Below are positions 1-11,806 of a stretch of 64,000 nt of DNA, piece after piece (the stretch's first letter is position 1; each line of letters opens with the position of its first letter). The DNA is from Globodera rostochiensis (lineage: Eukaryota; Nematoda; Chromadorea; Rhabditida; Heteroderidae). The DNA lies in NCBI GenBank assembly GCA_018350325.1, contig JAEVLN010000019.1, positions 372,001 through 436,000 on the forward strand, given 5' to 3'. Below the pieces are notes generated by a model, which was not told the DNA's origin, did not search any database, and was given only the letters and a program-made list of their open reading frames with translations. Made by a program: the position numbers and the translations under genes.

Positions 1-120
1 AATGTCGGGCTGGAAAGCCTGGCCTGGCCAAAAATTTAAAAAAAAGACCGCCCGGCCCTTTTTCGGGTGACCGGAAAAAGGCCCGCCCGGGGGCCCAAGT
101 CGATTTTACAAACCTAATTG
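1..120. mobile_element. GC-rich repeat relic at the window edge
   Basis: A GC-rich patch in AT-rich surroundings is built from the words CCCGGC, CGGGT and GCCCG. Its composition closely resembles the bounded element at 34722-34891, which also has CCCGCCCGG and GGAAAAAG words. The left end lies outside the window, so terminal repeats and a target duplication cannot be checked. It is probably one end of a related non-autonomous element. Confidence 0.35.
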
Positions 121-342
121 AGGCTATTAGCGTAAGAAATGAATTTTATGCTATTCTCTGGGGCCATTTGGTCCCGAACCAACCAAAAAACGCCAAAGGT
201 TTTTTTGTACCTTACGGTCTTCTAAATTTTGTATATAATTCCCAATTGTGAAATTTGGAAATTTTGAACCTTCTTAGAGGTGTTTTCCATTTTTTACGTA
301 AAAATGGCGAATTTTTTTCCAATATACATAAACATTTTGCAG

Positions 343-3300
343 TCTCTGCGCAACTCGTTGACAGAAAGTGCCCACATTGATTTTGGCAAACCGCTGTGTG
401 TTGGGGACAGTGTGATCATCTTGGGCCAAATCAACAAAGATGCCGACAGACTATACATTTCTTTGTTGCACAATGCTTTCGAAGCCGACACACATCGTTT
501 GTTGAATTTTAATTTAGTTTGGCATTTTAATAGGGAAATTCAAAATTGTTTTGGTTCAGTTGGCACTGCGCTGTTGGAGATTCAGCTGAATTTCACGGAC
601 GGTGGCCAAAAGTATTTGGCAAAATACCAACAGTGGAACGAAGTGGGCAAATTGGCATTTTTTCGGCAGAGGAATTCGTTCAAAAATTCCAAATCTGAAA
701 ATTTCCTTTTTTGAAGCAATGGACGATGGACGGACGGCGCCTCCGTTTAAGAAAATAATTAAATTTAATTGTTTAGGAGGAAGGCGTTAATCATCCGCAG
801 CCATTTAACGAAGCCCAGACAAAATATTTGTTGCAACGAGGCGACGCGTTCGAAATGCGTATTTTGCTTTCCTCTGCCGACAAAGATGTTTTTAAAAAAC
901 ATTGTGAGCTTTTTTTCTTCTTCTTTCAATTCCGAATTTTGGAAAATTAAAGAAAATATAGTAAAACCTATTCGATTTATTTAATATTTTTTTGTTTTTA
1001 ATCTTATCAATTTACATTCAAAACATAACAAATTTTCAACTAAAAAAGAAATACAAAATTTATACTCTGATGGAATTGAATGCGGGCGGAAATTATCTTT
1101 GATCTTTGAGCTTACCTCTCAGATAGATTAAAACAAAAATTAATAATCTTGGACATGAAATACGTAAAATTGATTCTTTAGATTTAATTTATTTAAAACT
1201 AATCGAAAGTTTTTTTGCTGTAAAATATTTTGTAATTTTATCGGTTTTTAAATTTTAAATCCAACACTTTTAGACTGATGAAAATTCAATGAATAAATAA
1301 ACAAATTTCAATGGGGTAAAACTTAAAATAAATCAATTAATTATATTACGTATTTCTTTTTTTGTACTTTCCGTGTCCCGTTTTTTGAAGAAAAAAAAAA
1401 CGGGAAACGCCCAGCCCCCCTGCTGAAACGGCTTACATTATATTACAGTGGTGCCCAGCATACCGGAAATCATTGTGACTCTGAACACGACGAAGGTTAA
1501 CATTGAGTTGGACCGTTACATATTGCGATCCCCACTTTACATCAGCAACATCGAAGTTTGCCACCACAATTCATTCCGTTCACAATTTTTAACTTTTTTT
1601 TAAGGTTACGGGCAATTTAAAGCTTTTTAAATTGCCCAAAATTGTAACTAGCAAACTGGTAATTTGTGAACTTTTAACGGATAAAATGCTTTTTTTTTTT
1701 GATTTTCTCAGAAATATGCTAATATTCGTGCGCAGTTGTTAGACCCACTTTTGTCCGTCGGCGATTTGGCCATATTCAATGGAAGTTTGTGGGCTAATGC
1801 TTCAGAATTGCAAATTTTTTTCCTCCACGATTCGGTCGATCCCGAAATTAAAGGTTAATTACCTATAATAATAATTAATCATTTTAATGATGAGAATTCT
1901 ATTTTTCAGGCACCGAAATTCCAATGAAAATTCGTTTTGATTTCTCAACCGTACACGAAGAAAATTTCATGACATTTAACAGCACTGTGAATAATAAGCA
2001 AGTGAGTTTTGATTGCTTTTCAATAAAACATAATTAATTAAAATTATGTAATTACTTAATAATCAGTTTGATGGCTACCGTTTGCCCTCCCGACTTTTTG
2101 CTGGAGAGGATTTCATAATTGCGATTAGCGTGGAACCCACCGGCTACAACATTTTGATTCACAGCGCTCATGTGTTCTTTTTCAATTACACGCTTCCCCC
2201 GTGGACGGTCAATTGCCTAAGGGTAAGAGGGAAAAGAAATTTTGAAAATTAAATTAGACGCGCAAGTATCCACAAATTTGCAAAAAAAAAAAAGTTTTAG
2301 TCTATGCTTTTTGGTTTATATTAATCACTTTTTTGAGGATTTTTTTAAATTTTTGACGATTTGATCCGATCCTTTTTTGAATTCTTTAAATGGTTAAAAA
2401 AATGTTGATCAGGTCGATGGTAACTTCAAGAAGCTGAGCGCCATAAAAGTAATCAGAGGCAACGCAGTGATCACCAATCCGACGAAAAGTGGAAACGAAA
2501 CGGTCTATTCCGGAATTCAAATGCCAATTCTGCTAAAAGTGCCAAACGCGAAGACATTTCGGCCCGGCAATTTCATTTCCATTCGGGCAAAAGTAAGAGA
2601 GCCTGAAAACGGAACTCGTTTTGGGATCAACGTCACTTTGCTGTACAATGCGCTGGAAAATGGTAAAAAATCCTGTTATTTATTAAAAAAAATTATTATC
2701 AAATTAAAAATAGATAATATTTTTGGATCAACCAAATTTGAATTCTTTTGATTCAAAATCATTTTTCAGTCGACGACCAATCGCCCAATCAAAAAGAAGA
2801 TAAAAGTGCGTTTTTGCTTAATCCCTTTTGGAATTGGGCACATTTTTAGCTTTCATTTCAATTCAGAGGGTCGCGTCGTGATGCATTTGGAGTTCAGCAA
2901 AGATGCGGTGAAATTGTCCGAACGATATGTGAGCAAACTTTCACAAATATATGTAGCAACGATCCCTCCCCTCCCATGCAAATGTTTGGGATGGGCGCCG
3001 ACGACCTCAAATTTTTTCCGGAAATCGAAATTTTCCGACCCCAAAAATCTTTAAAAAACGGAAAGTCGACAATTTTAAATAAATGAAGCTCTTAGCTTGG
3101 ATAAATCACTAAACGAATGAAAGCCATACATGATATACCAATAATAATGAATTAAATTCAACAAAAAAGTTTCGGACATTGTATCGTTTAATCCTGTTTT
3201 TTGGAGATCTACTGCCACGTCTTCGATCATTTTTTCCGAAAACTTTTTGCTCAAAATGTCGGAAACCGGAATTCCGAGACCTCCGACCATCCCCGATCCA

Positions 3301-3738
3301 TATGTTAGAAATTGTCGGCAAGAATGAGCCGGGCTAGCTCCGGTTTCAGTTAGCCCGGCTCGATCATAAACCGACAATTCTTTCTTTTTCAATTTTTTGG
3401 TCACAAATTATTTAATTCAGAACAAGAAAGCGCCGGAGGAGCTGTCCTCGCACGCGCTGAATCAGACAATCCATGCAGAAAAGCTTTTTGAATTGTGCAT
3501 TTGCTTACACGCACAGCGAATGTTTTCGCTGCATTTGAACGGTTCGGACGCAATGAACGGCTCGACAACCCTTCCCCACTGGGCCATTCAGTACATTCGC
3601 GTCCGTTTGTTTGCCACCATTCAAAGTGCCCTTCTCCGCCTCCTCCCCCTTTTTCAGATTGACGGCAATTTGATCGGCAACGAAACATTCGTGAAAGTTC
3701 ACAGTGGCAGTGGAGATGTTTTATATGATCAATTTTAA
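343..3738 (+). CDS. Multi-domain galectin-like protein
   Basis: At least three galectin-type carbohydrate-recognition domains are split over about ten exons. The first (343-887) shows the family hallmarks: GDSVIILGQI, then LVWHFNREI with the sugar-contacting H, N and R, then WNE joining EEGVNHPQPF across an intron (acceptor at about 777), and a GDAFEMRILL strand. The second (1456-2225) has VGDLAIFNGS, AGEDFIIAISV and LPPWTVNCLRV. The third (2414-3738) has RPGNFISIRAKV, LPHWAIQYIRVR and a final DGNLIGN strand with a stop at 3736-3738. Domains two and three lack a clear H-N-R triad, so they may bind other ligands or be structural. Galectins bind beta-galactosides and are often secreted without a signal peptide. 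The true start is uncertain; exon 1 may begin at an acceptor at 341-342 or at the ATG at 304. The intron at about 2935-3415 holds a hairpin. A second such gene lies at 36.5-41.5 kb. Confidence 0.8.
3328..3362. repeat. Small GC-rich hairpin inside a galectin intron
   Basis: The arms GAGCCGGGCTA and TAGCCCGGCTC flank a 13-nt loop in the long last-but-one intron of the galectin gene. The arm resembles the AGAGCCCGG ends of the elements at 32.5 and 45.3 kb, so this may be a minimal or deleted member of that group. Confidence 0.5.
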
Positions 3739-3739
3739 A

Positions 3740-4308
3740 ATGTCTATTCATTTTTAATAATTCGTTAATCACATCAAATAAAGAATTGGATTTATTTGTG
3801 CAATTACTTCGATTTGGCTTTTCGGTCATAAAGAATTCTTTAAAAAATAAACTTTTTTAACTTCAAATTCTTTTAAAATGGAGAAACGCATCGGTCAGTA
3901 TTCCGACTAAAACCGTTATTTGACTATTTTTTTCACATTTGGACATTACTCGACCCCGACATGGCCAACCCCGACCTTCCCAACCCCCGACCTCCCCGCC
4001 CCCAAGGAGTTCGGGACCAACCCTACCTTGAAGGTATTTATAAAAATTAACAATTGTATAAGCAATCAATTATTGTTCAATATTCCAACAAATCGCTAAA
4101 TATAGGAGGCATTATTATATTTACATATGCATAATCTACGCATTATGACAATGTCAGTGAATGAAATGCATATGAATACATAATGTCAGTGCCAGACAAC
4201 ATAATTGACAATTAATTATTTGTAAAAAAATATTTAAATGCGTAAACAAAATTATTTTCCCCATATTTTAAATTTTTATTCTTTTAAAATTAAGCAAATT
4301 GTTGCAAA
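3740..4308. other. Intergenic region with a C-rich element relic
   Basis: This AT-rich spacer separates the galectin from the next gene. Positions 3950-4025 are a C-rich patch built from the word CCCCGAC/CCAACCCCGA, ending in CCAACCCTA. That end matches the right end of the element at 8304-8510. No matching left end or target duplication is visible, so it is probably truncated. A similar word block lies at about 61600-61670. No gene was recognised here. Confidence 0.5.
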
Positions 4309-6894
4309 ATGCAGAACATGAATTGTTTGATAATTGCGCTTTTGCTTTCCGTTTTTATCTTTAATGGTCGGTAAATTGTTTTTAAATTTATTCAAATAAA
4401 AAAACATTTAAATTTAGTTGAATTGAAAACAAATGGTTCAATTGAACAAACGGTAGAAATATTCAAGATAAGCTTAAAGAAGCGGCTTTTTTTGTTTAGA
4501 AACCGGATTTCAAACAGTACGCCAGGGAAAATTGGGTGGATTTTGATAAAGAAGTGCAACAATTCACCAAATGGCTGAACCGCTCGGATGCACACGCCGA
4601 CGAAGTGATCGAGGCATGGCATTTTAGAATAATTTAATTTGAATTATTAATTAAATAAAGCAATATTATTATTATTATAATTCAAAATTGAAATTTCATA
4701 ATATTAAATTTTAAAATATCAAAAGCGTTTATTTGAAAGGTTTTGCTGTACATCAGCCGTCTTGACGAACCCATTTACGTCGGCGTGGAGCTGTTGAAGG
4801 CGCTTGACGGAAGCGAAAAATTGTTGAAGCAAATCCGCAAAATTGCAAAAAGTTCTTCCGTTGACGACCACCGGAGTGGAAGTGCCGTCGCTTTTATGTT
4901 CGGCACCAGCGGCGTTGTGCCGTTGTACGTCAAAGTCAAATCGGACGAAGAGACAATGGTGGAACATTTGGAAATGGGCAAATTGATCAAGCACATCGTC
5001 ATGAGTGCCCAGAAGCACAGAGTGTGTGCACTTTTGCAATTCAATTAGAATTTTAGTTAATAAATATTTCCAATAAAAATTTAATTACCCAAATTTGTTT
5101 TTTATATCGTCATTATTAAAATCATAACCAATATTTACTTAACAAAAATATTCATTAGAATTAATTTCGTATCGGTGTGAAAATGATAATAATTATTTAT
5201 AATAATTTAAAAGCCTTTTTACTCTTTAGTCTAACCGAAAAAGAAAATTGTTTCATAAAATTGTTGAAGAAGTTTTTGCGGATATAAAAAGCGTTACAAA
5301 ATGGAGTTCGGATATGCTTAAAAGGATTGTGAAATGGGATGAAAGTGTGAAGGACCGTCTTCAACATTTGACACTTAAAAAAGTCGCTGTGGGGCTTAAG
5401 GTACCTATTTTTGTTTATTTAATTAAAAAACCTGACCACTTTTACCGCTTTAATACCGATAAGTGATTAATTAGACCAAACAAATATTTGGATTAAGCGT
5501 CATGATCAAATCACAAAAAATAGTCCGATCAATTTGGTTCGGTTCAAAGTTCCAGATTCAAAAAATGCCACTTGGACTGATTAGGAAAAGAACACCAGCA
5601 GGTCGCGCACCTTCCAAAAAATTGCTGATTTTTATTTATTTTGTTTTAATTTTGCGTTTCTGTTAAGGATGTTGCCCTGTGGCTGGCCAGCCCTGCGCAT
5701 GTCACCGACATTGTTCAAATCATTTTGTACTTCACCAATTTGAGTGGCCCAATAAAAATCTCGCTGGAAGTAATCTCGGCGCTCGGACTTGACGGCACAT
5801 TCACAAAAATTGCGGCCAAAATGGGCGTTAAGTTGGCAGAGAATGGCGTGAATCGGAAGGTGTCCATGTGGATGTTCGGGCCCAACGGAGTTTTGCCACT
5901 GTTTGTTCGGCAGGGCGAAAAGGTGGACTCGGAGGTGCGTCCAATTAACATTATTAAAATTTAAAATGATTGCAAATTAATTAAAAATCATTACAAATGC
6001 CTTAATATAAATAAAAAACAAATAATTAAAATAATAATTCTCAAATCCGTATAAGGAATTGATGGACACAATTGACCGTGCAAACGTTTGGTATTATTAC
6101 AAAAAAGAGCAAATTGGTGCCAATCAGCTGAATATCCGATGCAATTTGAAAATTCTCGACGAAGCAAATGAGGGAGGGGAAAGGAGTTGCGCTTGGAAAA
6201 TTCGCCAGAAGCCGGAGCAGTCTCAGGAACAACTGTTGGAGCAAATGGAAGAGCACATGCAAAGTGAACATCCCGTGAAATATGGGCACAAATTGAACGC
6301 CCAGCGGGAGAAGGAGGTGCTTATAATTAATTGATCGGCCGAGATTCTAAAAACTTATTCATTGGCATTTTGCCAATTTAAATCAATCGATATCGACCTT
6401 CACTTTTTAAACGTGTGCAAAATATTTAAAATATGTGCAGATTTTTATTTAATTTAAAAGCGTATTTTTATTTTTTAGGAAATTATTAGGCGCGCGGACA
6501 TTTGGCATTATTTTCAAAAAGATCAGCAACAAATTGGTTATGTAAATTGCAAATTGCACATCGCCGCAACGGAAAGAAGTGGGAAAGTGACGCAAAAATG
6601 CAATTGGAAAATTGAAATTGGTAAGGCAAATGAAAGTGAGCTGAACGACCACCTGTCGTTGGAGCATTTGCCAGAGTTCGAGCAGAGACTGAAGGCCATG
6701 CGCAAAAAAGAGGTTGGAAATCGACAAACTCAAGGAGTACCTTCCCGTTTTAAACCAGAGATTTCAACATTTTTACAAATTTGATTCAAACAAAATTCCA
6801 AATTCAGCCAAACAGATTTTTTTTTAATATTCTGACTAATTCAGATTTGGATTTGTCCATTTAGATCTCAGATCAGGAGAACCCGATCGTTTAA
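4309..6894 (+). CDS. Secreted two-module protein with paired BED-like zinc fingers (unrecognised family)
   Basis: Proposed exons are 4309-4366, 4418-4452, 4500-4604, 4740-5021, 5230-5400, 5668-5934, 6056-6316, 6479-6712 and 6865-6894. All phases agree and they give about 480 residues; the last small exon is tentative. The start encodes a hydrophobic signal peptide (NCLIIALLLSVFIFN). Two diverged copies of one module follow: YISRLDEPIYVGVELLKAL with FMFGTSGVVPLYV, and YFTNLSGPIKISLEVISAL with WMFGPNGVLPLFV. Two tandem finger-like domains come next, starting RANVWYYYKKE and RADIWHYFQKD. Each has a Cys pair 15-17 residues apart and a terminal pair of His about five residues apart, like BED zinc fingers but with wider Cys spacing. 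The neighbour at 6904 is a paralogue. I do not recognise the main module. Secretion combined with a DNA-binding-like finger is odd and could suit a protein delivered into host cells; that is speculation. Confidence 0.7.
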
Positions 6895-6903
6895 AATTAA
6901 ACA

Positions 6904-9003
6904 ATGTTGAGGCTTTTGCTTTTTTGTTGTTTTTATATTTGCGTAATTAACAACAGTTACCGATTCGCCATGTTCACGACGACGAGCCTCTGACGAATTC
7001 GTTGACGCTGTTCCAACGACTAACGGTGTCGCTGGTGTTGTACAAGGGCCGGCCCATGGACCAACTTGTGGACATTGTCCTTGAGCGTCTGCACAATTGG
7101 GAACGCTTTTTGCTCAAAAAATGGAAGCGTCGCTGGGAGCGCGTCAAAAGGATCCAATTCCGCGACGTGCGCGAGGCGTTCAAGCACGCCGCAATGTGGC
7201 TGATCACGCCCAAACACATCAACAATGTGCTTAAAGTAAATAACAAAATTCAAATTGAGTTTATTAAATTGCAATCAAAAAGAGACAAATTAGTTATTAT
7301 GTTTAATTGGAATATTTTATTTAAAGTTATTTAAATTATTGAATAATTGATTAAAATCATACTATTTCTATTTGAAGGTGATATTCATTATCACAAAGTT
7401 GGATACTCCAATTTTTTTGACCGTGGAAGTTTTGAAGGCCTTTGGGATTCAACGACACATCGTTAAAAAGTTTGTCTTCAAATTTAACTTTTTGTGGATT
7501 TAATTTAATAATTTATTTTTAAATTTTACAATAACCAATTTAGACTGGACAAAGCGTCATTAAAGATCAAAAAGCGCTACGAGGGCACCACATTGGAGAA
7601 TTCGCTTCTTTTTATGATCGGCGAAGGCGGTGTGGTGCGACTGTTCCTGGACGCCGACAGTTCCGTCAGCGTCCAAGACGCTTCTGCCAACGTGAAGAAG
7701 AACGACTTGAGCTTGTCGGGCACGGCCGAGTTCCTGCACACTGTCATCATGACGGTGGTTAATAACCAGGGCTCGAAAGCGCATGCATTGGCATTCCTCG
7801 TAATGGACAAACTTCGCGATCTCCGGCTGGAATTGAGTGTATGGAAAGTTTCATCCATTATTTTTTATCAATTAGCATTATTATTATATATTAATATTTA
7901 TTATAAATATAAATAATATATATATATATTTCAACTAATTTTATTTCCATCAGCTCGTGCGAGGATGGAACAGCAATTGGCCCCAAATTGAAGAAAGATA
8001 CAACAAAATCAAGGACGAACTTGATGCCGAACGGATTGAGAAGATTGGTCGCGAAAGTGTTCGACTGAATGGGGAGGAGTTCGGCGACAGACCGAAGCCC
8101 CAACAGACGGAGGGGGAAAGTTCAGATGGTATGTTTTATATGGGCATATCTGAAAATGCAAACGGCACATCCGCCCCGCCCTGGTAGATATGCTAGAAAT
8201 TAAAATTTTAAAATGCCCTTCTGGCGTTAGCAGATAATGCATAAATTTAATTAAATAAAACAATTTTTGTGTGAATGTATGCGGCATAATGTGTTCTTTA
8301 AAATAGGGGTGAAAAACCCCGCGTGCGGGGTTGAGAATTGCGGGGTCGGGTTTAACGGGGGTGGAACTGTCGGGGTCGGGGTTACCCAAATCGGTCGGGG
8401 TTTCGGAGGTTTTTATAATTTTCTCCAAAATTTTAGAGGTCAAATTTTTGTTTTATTGAAAAAAGGGTTACTAAAAATCTTGTGGGGACGGGGTCGGTGT
8501 TCCAACCCTACTTTAAAAGAAGCCCTTTTTTAGTTTCTGTGGAAATAGGCTTAAATTCGTTCAACTCGGATGAATCTTCTTACATCGACATTGCCATTTT
8601 GACGGGCTCGGATTCGTCTGATGAGCATTCTGTGGTGTTTGACAATGTTCTGCGGCACGAATCCGAACCAATTATTATGACGGGCTCGGATTCGTCTGAT
8701 GAGCATTCTGTGGTGTTTGACAGTGTTCTGCACGAGTCCGAACCATCTGTAGATGAACATGTTCAAAACACAATTCCCTCTCCAAAAATGAATGGAACTT
8801 CTTCAAATGGCAAGCACGACGCATTTCAATTACAACAACCAAAGCAAAAAACAAAGAAGCACAAAAGCGCTAATGGATTCAAAAAACTTATGGGTTTATA
8901 TGGAATAATTGTGCACAAACAAAGTGACGAGGTGTATCCGCAGCAGCAACAGCAACAATCGGTCGGGCATGTACGAAACTTGCAAAATAGGCGCCCAAAA
9001 TAG
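6904..9003 (+). CDS. Secreted paralogue with one module and an acidic Gln-rich tail (unrecognised family)
   Basis: Exons are 6904-6942, 6957-7235, 7378-7469, 7544-7838, 7954-8128 and 8534-9003, all phase-consistent, giving about 449 residues. The first exon encodes a signal peptide (MLRLLLFCCFYIC). A basic helical stretch (WERFLLKKWKRRWERVKR) follows, then the family module: AAMWLITPKHINNVLK, ITKLDTPIFLTVEVLKAF, FMIGEGGVVRLFL. This aligns with the two modules of the gene just upstream (LWLASPAHV, SGPIKISLEVISAL, MFGPNGVLPLFV). The tail has two copies of TGSDSSDEHSVVFD, a Lys-rich stretch and a run of Gln. Intron 5 contains the transposon-like element 8304-8510. The protein may end at the stop at 9001-9003. 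Alternatively, splicing from a phase-0 donor at 8962 could join it to the exons at 9580-10218, placing the 9-kb repeat in an intron. Confidence 0.7.
8304..8510. mobile_element. MITE-like element, G-rich word type, in an intron
   Basis: The element is bounded by imperfect inverted ends, TAGGGGTGAAAA on the left and the complement of TAGGGTTGGAAC on the right. It is flanked by the direct repeat CTTTAAAA at 8296-8303 and 8511-8518. The interior repeats the word GGGGTCGGGG/GCGGGGTT and has no coding capacity. An 8-9-bp target duplication fits a Mutator-like transposase, but no autonomous partner is seen. It lies in intron 5 of the secreted paralogue. Confidence 0.7.
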
Positions 9004-9440
9004 GCAAATAAAATTTTTTACCGAAGGTATTAACAAACAAAAAAAGAAAAATAAGCGATCATTTCTGCTTATTGCAGTTACAAATCAAAATTTTTTTTCG
9101 ATATTTTCCGTTGTCAAGCGCATCCAAAAGTCTGTCAAAATGTTTTTGTATGCCGAAGACGAACGCTGTCGAAATTTTGCCACAAGTGATGGTGCTTTTG
9201 AAAATTGTTTTTTCGTGCTTGCTATTTTTGCCTTTATTTTTGGCATTGCAAAATATCTCAAAATCCTGAAAAAGTCGCCAAAAATGTCGAAATAGGCACA
9301 AAAACCCCAAAATAGGCATAATAGGCATTATAAAGTCCACTCTAGAAGCTCCAAATAAAGCTAAAAACATGTTTTTCGTGCTTAACTCACTGTGCCAAGT
9401 TCGCAAAAAAAAAATAGGCATTTGCCTAAAAGTAGCAGCC
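8985..9440. repeat. ATAGGCA-word repeat region
   Basis: The word CAAAATAGGC(A) recurs at both edges of this stretch (about 8985-9005, 9290-9325 and 9410-9430), and the right edge reads GCAAAAAAAAAATAGGC then TTTGCCTAAAAGTAGCAGCCCTGC. The edges look like decayed inverted repeats around a core with no clear gene. The first bases overlap the end of the preceding reading frame. It may be a transposon relic inside an intron, if the upstream gene continues to 10218. Confidence 0.45.
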
Positions 9441-9579
9441 CTGCTTAGTCTCTGCTCTGGACAGGAAATTACTAATTTCAACTTTCATTATCAGAGTAAT
9501 TAAAGAAGGTGGGGGGAGGCTGAATTTGTCAAATTTTATCAGGCAGGTCAAAAAGCAAAAAACCTTTAAATAAATTAAG

Positions 9580-10218
9580 CCTTTGAAAGAATCCATGGCT
9601 TCCATGCTTGAGTCGGACGAACAATCGGTGATAGTTGAACAGCCCGACTGTCCCGGAAAAATGGAAGCGAATCACGGCCACATACAATTCGCTGATTTGT
9701 TAGTCCGATCAGATGGCGACAAATGCAAAACTGTGCAAATTCTGAGTCAGAAAATTAAAGTGGTGGAAGACTTTTTGGACGAGGCCATCAAAGTAACGTT
9801 TTGTAAGATTTTTATTTAAAAGTTCCCATTTAAATAGACAATTAGAAATGCCGAATCGGAGGGCGACGTGCCGCCGGTGATCAATTTACGATTAGACAAT
9901 CACATTCCGCTGAAAAAGCAGAAAGTTTTGAAGAAAAGTATGCCATTTCTTGTCATTTTTGTGTTCAATTAGTAAATCTTTTGGAAGCTTTCAGTTAGCA
10001 CTGTGAATGTGATGTTTTTGTACTACAAAATGGGCCAAGCCGGCATCACTTTTGACTGCAACACTTCCGACCGGCCACGTGAGTACGCCTTCAAGGGACC
10101 AAAGGACAAACTTTTCGTCCTTTTGCTTCCGGCATGTGCCGAAAAGTCGGGCAAAATCGGTCAATTTGCCATTTTTCGTGCCGATTATTTTGATGAAGTG
10201 GAAATAAAGATTGAATAG
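9580..10218 (+). CDS. Hypothetical protein or 3' exons of the upstream gene
   Basis: Three exons are supported: 9580-9792, about 9840-9938 and about 9995-10218, joined by introns with GTAACG/AATAG and GTATGC/TTCAG borders. If the protein starts here, the first ATG is at 9595. The encoded protein is acidic, then Lys-rich (PLKKQKVLKKI), and ends in a compact domain with VNVMFLYYKMGQAGITFDC and KDKLFVLLLPAC. No family is recognised. The acceptor at 9578-9579 is in phase with a possible donor at 8962, so these may be the last exons of the secreted paralogue. Confidence 0.55.
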
Positions 10219-11806
10219 TGACCGAGCGCTTTTCCGTAAACAAAAGTTAATTTTTTTTTAAATTGTATCTGTCCAAATTTCCATGTTTCATTGGTGTCGT
10301 ATAAAAGAAAAAGCCATGGTCGAAGATACACAAACAATTGCAAATAAACATCCCCCAATCACACCATCCAATAATATTTATTTTTATTTTTTTCTCAAAT
10401 CCGGGCACAAAAATCATTTAATTTAAAAAAGACAAAAAAGTACTGTACATGTTTAGATTCTATGCTTATGGTATATCGGAAATGCATCTAAATACCGGTA
10501 CAATTCGGTGGCAATTCCATAAAATTATTATAGCATTATTAAATATTAATTAACTCCAGATATTGTGAAATTTGAAATTTATGAAAAAATCCATTGGAGA
10601 CGAAGCGAAAGTTGGTTGATGATGTGCAAACAATCGACAGACAAACACTTTTTGTCGCCCATTTCAGAAGGCTTTTTGAGGCAAAAAAGCATTGACACCG
10701 ATGGGAAAAGGGAAGATGAAAAAGCCATTACATTTTGATCATTTACATGTAAAGTGAAAGCAAAAAAATGTTTTGTACGGAAAAATTGTAATCGATCAAA
10801 GAAATGCTTTTAATGGAAATTATTTTGAATTTTCATATGAATTTATGTGAAGAAATAAACACACCTCCAAATATATTATTTGCACATTATGTGAGACGTC
10901 AGTGTCCCAAAATTAATCCTTTTTTTTGACTGCTTTCTGACTAAAATATAATTAATTGAATTATAGAAGGTAAAATAATTAAGTTTTCTATAAAATAAAA
11001 GATTTAAAAAACAAAAAATTTATTAAAATTAAATGATAAATCTTCCGGCGCTGTCTGTCGTCGCTTTCGGGGACAAAAGCTGTTCAAACTGAAGTCAAAG
11101 TTTAGTCGGAAAGCATACTGTGAAAATGAATTTTGGTCAATCGCATGAAATTGTTCCACATTAGCTTTTCTTTTTTTTTGTTGTTTTATCGACAATTTAT
11201 TATGCGATAGAAATCAAATCCAAAAATTTTCATTTCTGACCAGAATTATGATTAATTAAGACCTTTCTTTTATATTTCAATTTTCATAAAAAAAGAAAAC
11301 AATACTTGGGGTTTATGAAGATTTATTGAGAAAACGGTTCGATCAACTCCCAAACCATGTGATGAATAAAGTATATTCATCCAACTGCCAAAACATGTGA
11401 TGATGAATAGTATATTCATCAAATAAATTTAATCAATTCCAATTTTCTTCTGTTGAATTTATTAATTTACACTTTTAATTCGCTATTATTATTTTGTTTA
11501 TTTAGTATTCGTTTAGTTGTTCATTTCATTTTCAATGTGTTTTATGTAAACTCCAAAAATTGTGCTTTTGTCCCATTCAATTCTTCTGCCCCTCCCATTC
11601 AAGAAGACGCCTTCTTTTCCATGACGCACACATAAAAATGCGTTGATTCACCGAAGCGTCGCTTTATCTCCCAAAAGCATTAAAAGTGAACGCGAAATTC
11701 CACAAATTTTTTTTTGATATATTTTTAATATTATTTTTGGAGAATTTTTGATCCCCTTCAATTTGATGGCCAAAGGAAACTAACACAAATAAGGACAGTA
11801 AAAGTT
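10219..11806. other. AT-rich intergenic region with a 41-bp tandem duplication
   Basis: About 1.6 kb holds no convincing exon. A directly repeated block of about 41 bp at 11344-11424 contains CCATGTGATGAATAAAGTATATTCATC and a slightly altered copy. It lies some 400 bp upstream of the bestrophin start and could be part of its promoter. Otherwise only homopolymer runs are visible. Confidence 0.5.

Noticed and set aside
3075..3404. Minus-strand frame of about 109 residues inside the galectin gene
   Set aside because: It lies in an intron of the plus-strand gene, contains the small hairpin, and shows no recognised motif.
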